The notes beneath the pieces are model-generated. The model was not told where the DNA came from, did not search any database, and worked only from the letters and a program-made list of their open reading frames with translations. 64,000 nucleotides of DNA, taken from positions 134,501 through 198,500 of the forward strand of contig NW_024881858.1 in assembly GCF_019059575.1 (NCBI RefSeq). The letters run 5' to 3'. The stretch is from Amphibalanus amphitrite. Its lineage: Eukaryota > Arthropoda > Thecostraca > Balanomorpha > Balanidae. Positions 55,762 to 64,000 of the stretch are shown piece after piece (the first letter of the stretch is position 1; every line of letters starts with the position of its first letter). A program made the translations under genes and the position numbers.

Positions 55762-58276
55762 CCAGCATCTGCGATGCTGGGCTCCGCATCGCGGGACCGC
55801 AGGTTGTTTGAGCAAGCACCTTTGTAAACCCGCCGCAAAACGCAAAACCGCAAAACGCGCAAAACGCACGCCCAAAACGCCAACGCAATTTTCGCAAAAA
55901 AAACAAAGAAACAATCGTCCGCCCGCAGAAAAAAACAAAAAACGCTGCAAAAACGCGCGTCCGCGCAAAACGCACGCCCAAAACGCTAACGCAGGCCTCG
56001 CAAAAAAAACAATCGCCCGCCCGCCGAAAACCGCAGAAAAAAAGGCAAAAAAACGCCGCAAAAAACGCCCGTCCGCCGCAAAACGCAAACACCGCCGCCG
56101 CCGCAAAAAAAAAACGCGTCGCCCGCCGCCAACCGCGCAACGCCGCAAATAAACGGCCGCCCGCCGCAAACAGCAACACCGCAAATAATGGTCGGCCGCC
56201 GGCAACCGCAAAACGCCGCAAAAAACGGCCGGCCGCCGGCAACCGCAAATAGCCGCAAAAAAAAACGGCCGGCCGCCGCCCGCAGCCAAACGCAAACACC
56301 GCAAAAAACGCAAATACCGCCGCAAAAAAAACGCCCGCATCGCACGCACGCCCACCGCCAACCGCAAAACGCCGCAAAAAACGGCCGCCCGCCGCGAAAC
56401 GCAAACACCACAAAAAAACGCAAAATCGGCCGCCCGCCGCCAAACGCAAACACCGAAAAACGCAAACACTGCCGCAAAAAAAAAACGCACGCCGTCCGTT
56501 AAACGTAAACACTGACGCATTAAGACAAATATGGCGCCTTCCGGCAAGTGTGGTGTATTCATATCTGCCGTTTAAGCAGCCATCCCTCAATCAAAGCGCA
56601 TCCTAATCGTCCCATGTTCGATAAAGTTACGCACATTCTGTGATTTGCGGCAAAAATGGCACTTTGAGACAAACGTGGCGCACTGCGACAAACGTGGCGC
56701 ATTCGTTCCTGTCGCTTAACAATTTTATCCACCCACCAAAGTCTAGCCCAATTGGACTTAAACTGACAAAGTTATGTTCATTTGAATATTTCACTATAAA
56801 ATATCTCCGCAACGGAGGTGCCCAAATTTGCACGTGTGCCACGTGACCGCCGGTAGTGTAAGCAGGACTTGTCCCCTCACTAATTGCACCATTTCAGTGT
56901 TCCTGGCTTGTGCTGTTTTCGTGCTATAAGGCCACAAATCGGCAAACACACGATAATCTGGGAGGTACGCGACTCAAACACGTGGCCACGTGGCACGTGC
57001 CGGACCTCTGACAGCTTCACCGTTCACGCCACGTGATGACCCATCGACGTGGCCATCAGCATGTAAAAGATGACCCCGGCCGGTGTCACCGTCTCTGAAC
57101 AGTGGACGGCTAATCTCGAAAAACGGGAAAATTTAGGGAAATTTCACTTTTCGAACATATAATTTCCCCAGAATTTTAAATAATTCATTTTACAAAAAAT
57201 CCGAGATAGCAGTTTTTTAGCCCCCTGCATTCTGTGCCTAAACCCGTTTTCAGATCGACCCTATCATAAAAACTGACGGCCTGACGGCTATTTCCCCCAG
57301 TCCTTGCATTTCACAATGCTAGTATATTTAAGCACCAAAATTGACCCCGTGCCACGGCACGTGCCATAGCACGTGCGACACGTGACCACTAGTGCGACAA
57401 GCTGGACTTATCTGCTCACCGGCTGCACTGATTTGGTGTCGCTAGGTGGAGTGGTTTCCACGCCATAGGACCCCGAGTAGGCCAATGTCGGATTTTCCCG
57501 GAGGTTCCCCCATCGAACACGCTTGCACCACCGTCAGTTGGGGTGCCAGCCCGAGATCCGACCCTAAAAATATCAGCAAATATAATTGACGAAATTTTTC
57601 GCAAATCGCATTTTAATTTTTTCCCCATGTTAACCCTATGGGAAAATGCACGTGCCGATTACCCCAAAACGGGCCCATTATATTTCATAACGAAGCATAA
57701 CAACATGTTCTATGGTCGTTTCTCAACAGGTCCTGAAAGTTTAAACAAAATCGTATCATATAATTTTGTGCAATGAACGAATGAAAATGTCTCTGCAAAA
57801 ACGTCCATTGACTTAGCATGGGGAGCAAAAAAAGTTCAACTTCAAACTCGTGCAACTCAAGTTAACGAATTCTGACGGGTATACGGCGCACACGGGCGTG
57901 TACCTGAACGTGTCGGTCATAAAATGGTGTGCAGCAAACCATACCTTGATCGGCGATTTTTTCCGCTATTCGCGATCGCGCAAAAAGTGTCCAAAACCCC
58001 GTTGACTTAACATGGGGAAAATGGAATCGCACGTGCCACGCGCAAAAGAATTCTGAGCGAATAGCGACCGGTGCCATCAGGTAGATCGCCTGCGGGAGCC
58101 CATACCCTGAACTTTTTACGAAAATCGCAATGCACGTTTAGGCCCCACCCAAGTTGCCCCAATTCGCGGCCAGCCATGCTAAACATAGCCCGGAGAAGGA
58201 CCGCTCCGGTTGTTTTTCAATAGAAAAACACAATTCTAACGAATAGTGTTTGTCTTTTCAAACAACCTGCGGTTAC
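55762..58276 (-). mobile_element. Helentron/HINE-like copy 3
   Basis: Has a complete left hairpin end (GCGATGC/GCATCGC at 55771-55792), ACCGCAGGTTGTTTG at 55796-55810 and its complement at the right (58259-58276). In place of the CACGTG array it carries the T-poor A/C-rich tract (55815-56520), then CACGTGGCACGTGCC-rich sequence to 57400. Confidence 0.68.
55815..56520. repeat. T-poor A/C-rich low-complexity tract
   Basis: CGCCCGCCGCAAAACGCAAA-like units, very similar in style to 48715-49325. Long frames on the minus strand (up to 289 codons) are compositional artefacts. Confidence 0.85.
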
Positions 58277-58289
58277 CAAATTCCTCAAA

Positions 58290-58413
58290 AACGGTACTGA
58301 TTCGCTGCCAGACTTGCAAAACATAGCCCGGAGAAGGACCGCTCCGGTTGTTTTTCAATAGAAAAACACAATTCTAACGAATAGTGTTTGTCTTTTCAAA
58401 CAACCTGCGGTTA
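58290..58413 (-). mobile_element. Solo 5'-end fragment of the Helentron-like family
   Basis: An almost exact second copy of the terminal ~100 bp of copy 3 (CTGCCAGACTTGCAAAACAT ... CAACCTGCGGTTAC) follows it directly. Confidence 0.75.
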
Positions 58414-60000
58414 CTTGTGCCGGTCTCTAGCGGTGTACCAAATTTGAGCTCAATTGGTCCCGCCAATTTCAAGATCTGGAAGCGACCCCTGCACGTGCGC
58501 ACGTGCAGCTGCACCCCAACCGTGACACATGAAAATACATACTAACTGACTTGTTCACGGCACCCTACTACTCAGTCTCTAGCGATATGCCAAATTTGAG
58601 CACAGTCGGCCCGGCCGTTTTCGAGATCTGGAAGCGTCACCCTGCACGTGCGCACGTGCAAAATGAGTCCCATCTGACTTGTGCACGGCACCCTACTCGC
58701 CGATCCCTAACGGTGTGCCAACTTTGATCACAATCGGCCCAGCCGTTCTCGAGATCTGAAAGCGTCACCCTGCCCGTGCGCACGTGCAGCGGCAACCCAA
58801 CCGTGGCACATGGAAATGCATTGCGGGGCGGGTGCCTACATCCATACCAAGGATCAGCGCAATCGGCAAAATAACTACAGAGTTATTAGACTTGTTACCG
58901 AACTGACTTCTCTTCGTTTTGCACGTGGCACGTGCATTAGGGGTCACCCATACGCATCGAGAACAGCACACTACGTGTAAGAAGGGAAGAGGCTATCCCA
59001 CACAAAAGACCGCGAGTGAATCAGTCCAGTGGTTGCGGAGATATAAGCATTGCAAAGGCGCCCCCGCAACGGCCGACTGCTAATATTTAGCAATAATCAG
59101 TGTCACATCCGCACACGGGAGGTATCCCCGTCACCTGTTCGTATATTCTAATGTGGTTGGGTTCAAGTCACAGTCGAGCCCTGATTTTTTACAACTTTTC
59201 TTAAAAACGGCACATCGTGCAGTGACGTTCTATACATTGTTGGAAAGAGCATCGAAAGTTGTGTATCTTATTAACTTTTCATTTTGGTATATCTGCAACG
59301 TAAAAAGTTATTAAGCAACAAAGACGCTCCCATTGACTTTCCATGTTAAAAATTTTAAATTTCAAATGAACTTTATAAGAAAAAATGAGTTTTGCCAGCT
59401 TAACGAAGCATAACGGCATGTACTATGCTCTTTCCTCTACAAGATATAAGAGTTTGGGCGAAATCTATCTCTAAAATTTTGTACAAAGATCGAATGAAAA
59501 TGTCTCTGCAAAGTCACGACATCGCCGTCCATTGACTTAACATGGGACACAGCAAAATTTTAACTTTGACCTCGTGCAAAGACACGTTCCGAGATTCTGA
59601 GGGGTATACAGCGCACACTGGCGTGTACCCAAACGTGTTTGCCATAAAATGCTGGGAAGAAAACCACCTCCTTCTTGGCTCGTTTTCCCGCCATTCGCGA
59701 TCGCGCAAAAAGTGTCCAAAACCCCGTTGACTTAACATGGGGAAAATGGAATCGCACGTGCCACGTGCCACGAGGTTTTAAGCGAGTAGCGACCGGTGCC
59801 ATCAGGTAGATCGCCTCCGGGAGCCCATACACTGAACTTTTTACGAAGATTGTACATTTCGTCTAGGCCCCAATCAAGTTGCCCCAATTCGCTGCCAGAC
59901 TTGCAAAACATAGCCCGGACAACGACCGCTCCGGTTGTTTTTCAATAGAAAAACACAATTCTAACGAATAGTGTTTGTCTTTTCAAACAACCTGCGGTTA
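58414..60000 (-). mobile_element. Helentron/HINE-like copy 4 (hairpin end missing)
   Basis: Starts within the array (58414-58830, three CACGTG cores). The unique part (58840-59930) is close to 51100-52230 of copy 1, including GCACGTGCCACGTGCC near 59755. It ends at 60000 and abuts copy 5. Confidence 0.7.
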
Positions 60001-62720
60001 CCAGCATCTGCGATGCTGGGCTCCGCATCGCGGGACCGCAGGTTGTTTGAGCAAGCACCTCTGTAACGCCGCTAAAGGTGTGCCGAATTTGAATGCAATC
60101 AGCCCAGCCGTTTCTGAGATCTGAAAGCCTCACCCTGCACGTGCGCACGTGCAAGCTGGGTCCCAAATGACTTGTGGACGGCACCCTAGTTGCCGGTCTC
60201 TAGCGGTGTACCGAATTTAAGCTCAATCGGCCCAGCCGTTTTCAAGATCTGGAAGCGACCCATACACGTGCGCACGTGCAGTTGCACCCCAACCGAGACA
60301 CATGAGTATACATACTAACTGACTTGTGCACAGCACCCTACTAACCGGTCTCTAAAGGTGTGCCGAATTTGAATGCAATCGGCCCAGCCGTTCCTGAGAT
60401 CTGGAAGCGTCACCCTGCACGTGCGCACGTGCAACCTGGGGCCCAGCAGACCTGTGCAAGACACCCTACTACGCGATCTCTAGCGGTGTGCCAAATCTGA
60501 GCACAATTGGCCCGGCCGTTCTCGAGATCTGGAAGCGTCACCCTGCACGTGCGCACGTGCAGTTGCACCCCAATCGTGGCACATGGAAATACATACTAAA
60601 TGACTGCAACCTACTGATCGGTATCAAGCGTTATGCCAAATTTGAACACAATCGGTCCAGCCGTTCTCGAGATCTGGAAGCGTCACCCTGCACGTGCGCA
60701 CGTGCAGTTGCACCCCTACCAAGACACATGGAAATGCATCGCCTGGAAAGTGTCTACCTCCATGCCAAGTTTTAGCGCAATCGGCCCAGTAATTACCGCG
60801 AGCTATTGCGCTTATTACAAAACAGGCACCTCTTGGCTTTGCACGTGGAACGTGCGTTAGGGGTCACCCATAAGCATTGAGAGTAGCACACTATGTGAAA
60901 GAAGGGAAAAAGCTACCCCACACCATAAACCGCACGTGTATCAGCCCAGTGGTTGCCGAGATATAAGTCGTACAAAAACGTCCCCACGGCGGCCGGCCGC
61001 TATTTAGCAGTAAAATCGTGTCGCATCCTTCTATGGGAGGTATCCCCGTCACCTGTTCGTATACTGTCTGAGCAAAGGCCATACGTTACGGTCCAAACTC
61101 CATAGGTGAGGCGGACATACGAATTTACGAGAGTTTAGCGACGAAATGATTCACTTAATTGTTAAGTAATGGGTACCATTAGGTAGACCATAAATTTTAT
61201 CTAGCATCTCACCGTAGATGCAGTAAAAAGTGCTTTACTTTTCAATGTATATAAAGACTTGCTCAGCTCAATCAGTTCACTCTGTATTGGCTCAAGCCGT
61301 ATCATGCGAACGCAATACAAACTAGAGCACCGACAGCGCAGCGCTCCCCAACTCACTGCTCGCCCAGTCCACCCGGGCCGCCGCCACGACGGCCCCCCGC
61401 AAGTAGGCATCCCGCACTGCACCGACAGCCGCGGGCGACCAGCTGACCGGCCAGCTGACCGGCCAGCAGCCGGCGGGCGGCAAGCCGCGGATGGCCGACC
61501 CGCCGGCGCGGCGAGGGAGGGGAGGGACGCAGCTGAAAGACCCGACTACATATATATCAAAGAAACATTATATGTAATCATCGATGACGCGACATAAATC
61601 TGCTTTATTGGGGTTAGCGGTGTAGTCTGTGATGCCATCACAATGAAAATAGCCTAGTTTTGTAGAGCATCAAATTCTGATTCCATAACGACTCTCGCTA
61701 GTCCATTTTCAATTGTAAATAAGCCTTTTATTGCGATGCAAAGTCCCGAAATGGTGCCGACGGCGGCCGGTCCCCCGATGGTACCATACCATAGATGGTA
61801 AACAGGTTAGTTCACATTCCCGCCGCTATGCGGGCGGCGGCGGCGCCACCTGTCCTCGTGTCCGCCTGACACCGTAACGATATAGGTCTGAGCTCAAATC
61901 TCGGTAATGTCGTGCTTTTTTGCTATATTTCTCAAAAACGGCACCACGTGCAATAAAGTTGTATATATCATTGGAAAGAGCATCAAAAGTTGTATAAAAT
62001 ATCAACTTTTGACTTAAACATATCTTTAACGTAAAAAGTTATAAAGCAGCAAAGACGCTCCCATTGACTTTGCATGTTAAAAAATTTCTTCTTTAAACGA
62101 GCTCAAAAAGAACAAACGAATTCTGACAGCTTAACGAAGCATAACAACATATTCTATGGTCTTTTCTCAACAAGTCCTGAAAGTTTAAACAAAATCGTAT
62201 CATATAATTTTGTACAATGAGCGAATGAAAATGCCTCTGCAAAAACGCCCATTGACTTAACATGGGGAGCGAAAAAAGTTCAACTTCAAAGTCGTACTAC
62301 AAAAAGTATCGACTTCTTACGGGTATACGACGCACAGGGGCGTGTACCTGAACGTGTCGGCCATAAAATGGTGTGCAGCAAACCATACCTTGACCTGCGA
62401 TTTTTCCCGCTATTCGCGATCGCGCAAAAAGTGTCCAAAACCCCGTTGACTTAACATGGGGAAAATGGAATCGCACGTGCCACGTGCCACGAGGTTTTAA
62501 GCGAGTAGCGACCGGTGCCATCAGGTAGATCGCCCCCGAGAGCCCATACGCTGAACTTTTTACGAAAATCGCAATGCACGTTTAGGCCCCACCCAAAATG
62601 TCTCGATTCGCTGCCAGACTTGCAAAACATAGCCCGGAGAAGGACCGCTCCGGTTGTTTTTCAATAGAAAAACACAATTCTAACGAATAGTGTTTGTCTT
62701 TTCAAACAACCTGCGGTTAC
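60001..62720 (-). mobile_element. Helentron/HINE-like copy 5 (complete ends)
   Basis: Left end CCAGCATCTGCGATGCTGGG with hairpin 60010-60031, ACCGCAGGTTGTTTG at 60035-60049, and its complement plus TAC at 62703-62720. CACGTG array cores start at about 60137, 60264, 60417, 60545 and 60700 (spacings 127, 153, 128, 155). An 800-bp element is inserted at 61083-61883; otherwise it is collinear with copy 2. Confidence 0.72.
61083..61883. mobile_element. TIR element nested in copy 5
   Basis: Ends CGTTACGGTCC and complement CACCGTAACG share an 8-9-bp TIR, then GGCGGACA-type similarity. The host sequence GGCCATA|ATAGG is continuous in copy 2 near 54915, proving insertion. The target looks like ATA or TA. 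The interior has a GC-rich stretch with CCAGCTGACCGG repeats and a TATATAAAG near 61249. A 112-codon frame there has no known domain. Confidence 0.65.
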
Positions 62721-62968
62721 AATGCCACCAGGAAGACCAAGATAGTGCTCATGCCCGAATCATCGGCAACACAGGATGGCAAACTTCGCCTCCCCTGGCT
62801 TGTATGAAGCCTTGATTTCCATTTAAGGAAGTAAATCTGTGCCCAAATGGATGATGCAAGTGTTGGGCATTTTTGCAAAACAAAACAGTTGAAAGTGTTC
62901 ATTTGCCGAGACTTTGGATATATGACAAGTCATGTGACAAACTATGTGAAAGGCGCACAGTTCCAGCC
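62721..62968. other. No gene recognised
   Basis: Single-copy-looking sequence between the last tandem-family copy and a TTAA element. No domain. Confidence 0.4.
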
Positions 62969-63599
62969 TTAACCCACGAGCCGCTGGGGGGGGGGGCATA
63001 AAGTTGCCCCCCCTTTACGTTTTGTGAAATATCTCCGAAAACTGATGAGCTACGAACGTGAAACTTGGCATAGCTTCAAATGAATACCTAGGCAATGTTT
63101 GAGGAAGGTTTAATGGTTGTAGCACCTAAGATGACGTCACAGTGACGTCATAAAGTTTTGTCGTTTTCCGATATGGACCGTTTCTGATGACGCTGAGCAT
63201 GAAACTCGACTGTAAATGAACTAGACATGAACTAAATGAACTAGACAGCAGGTGCTGCTGTCATCCTAAAACATCTTACTACACTTCCATCTAGTTTCTG
63301 ACCAATAATCGGCCCTTTATATTCGGTCCCATATATGTGATGTATCGTGAGGAATATGAGAGTCGCAAAACTATAATTTCACTTATGACGTCACTGTGAC
63401 GTCATTTCAAATGGGATCGACACCAAATTTGGACACAACCTCGGCTAGGTATTCAGGAAGATGTGTGCAAAGTTTCGCTTCTCTATCTCTTCGCGTTGCG
63501 ACGATATCGTCGCAGAAGTAAAGGGGGGGGCAACTTTATGCCCCCCCCCCCCCCCAGCGGCCGGCGGGTGGCGCGGAGGCCCAGCGGCCGCCGGGTTAA
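62969..63599. mobile_element. TTAA element with paired CRE palindromes
   Basis: TTAA at 62969-62972 and 63596-63599. Ends CCCACGAGCCGCTGGGGG and CCCGGCGGCCGCTGGG (right, complemented), each followed by a G-run. ATGACGTCACAGTGACGTCA(T) at 63131-63151 and ATGACGTCACTGTGACGTCA(T) at 63385-63405 are double CRE-like sites. Non-coding. Confidence 0.82.
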
Positions 63600-63705
63600 A
63601 GGGACCCTCCCACCTTCAAAAAAGTTAATGAATTGGCATGAAAGTGATGTCCCTTGGTTCAGAAAGAGCGAAAACGAATATCTACCAAATTTCACCGAAA
63701 TGGTC
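63600..63705. mobile_element. Fragment of the 468-bp TTAA MITE family
   Basis: Starts AGGGACCCTCCCACCTTC immediately after the TTAA at 63596-63599 and matches the right end of 25246-25721 in inverse orientation, then breaks off near 63705. Confidence 0.75.
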
Positions 63706-64000
63706 TTTCAGGGGCCCTGGCACCTGGAAAGCATTTATCGGTCAGCCGTGCGGCAACGTAGTACAGTGCGATATATATTAACCGTACCGTAAAGTGAAAT
63801 CTACCGTACCGGAGACAGGCGTAGTTGGCGCATGCGCCGTACGAGCGCATCGCCTAGCCGCCATTGTCGCTTCAGAGCTCAACCGCAGCGGACACGAGTG
63901 GTTTCTGCGAGTGATTTCTTCTGTCGTGAGTACACATTACGGGCGTTATGAGCCACGCTTGAGAGCACAAGCAGCTATAGCCCGGTGAATTCCCTGTGTT
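63706..64000. other. No gene recognised
   Basis: GC-balanced sequence with GTACCGTAC-type short palindromes near 63780-63810. No domain seen. Confidence 0.4.

Noticed and set aside
55702-56590. Overlapping minus-strand frames of 286 and 289 codons rich in Phe, Ala, Gly, Arg
   Set aside because: Same low-complexity artefact; two frames stay open at once.

Overview
This is a eukaryotic nuclear window, almost certainly from an invertebrate animal. It carries a Gmr1-type Ty3/gypsy element, CR1-like non-LTR elements, a Penelope-like element with a GIY-YIG endonuclease, mariner, hAT-like, Harbinger-like, Mutator-like and TTAA-target DNA elements. I see no bacterial operons, no convincing host gene, no rRNA or tRNA gene and no CRISPR array. 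The species cannot be named from this sequence alone.

Layout. 1-7.3 kb: a 21-bp GGGCCC-rich minisatellite split by an apparently intact 5.2-kb Gmr1-type LTR retrotransposon with identical 198-bp LTRs, a 5-bp target duplication (TSD) and one 1524-codon gag-pol frame. 9.1-10.2 kb: remnants of two TTAA-flanked families. 12.1-14.2 kb: a mariner-type element whose transposase is split by a Harbinger-like MITE. 14.3-16.5 kb: a TTAA-family copy invaded by a near-perfect head-to-head inverted pair of Penelope-like 3' ends. 17.3-20.9 kb: further TTAA elements and a second Harbinger-like MITE. 22.6-25.7 kb: an inverted-repeat-bounded region with a decayed LINE tail, then a 468-bp TTAA MITE. 26.2-29.2 kb: a LINE on the minus strand split by a TTAA element.

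29.5-47.3 kb: a decayed Ty3/gypsy element that served as a landing pad. It is cut by a hAT-like element that contains another hAT-like element of the same family and a TTAA element, by a small TIR element, by a 7.7-kb Mutator-like element that carries a CR1-like LINE and more, and by a 2.4-kb hAT-like element. Most junctions are proved by TSDs and by the gypsy reading frame resuming on the far side.

48.7-62.7 kb: a cluster of head-to-tail copies of one 2-2.7-kb non-coding family. It ends in the inverted repeat ACCGCAGGTTGTTTG, has a hairpin outside one end, and has a core of 128/153-bp tandem units centred on the palindrome GCACGTGCGCACGTGC. I read it as a Helentron/HINE-like family in minus orientation. 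63-63.7 kb: another TTAA element, carrying two paired CRE palindromes.

The most interesting theme is that several non-coding repeat families are packed with transcription-factor-like motifs: AGGTCA/TGACCT half-sites in the TTAA elements, CACGTG in the tandem family and TGACGTCA in the last element. Most of the window is therefore a stratified archive of mobile elements whose insertion order can be read from the target duplications.
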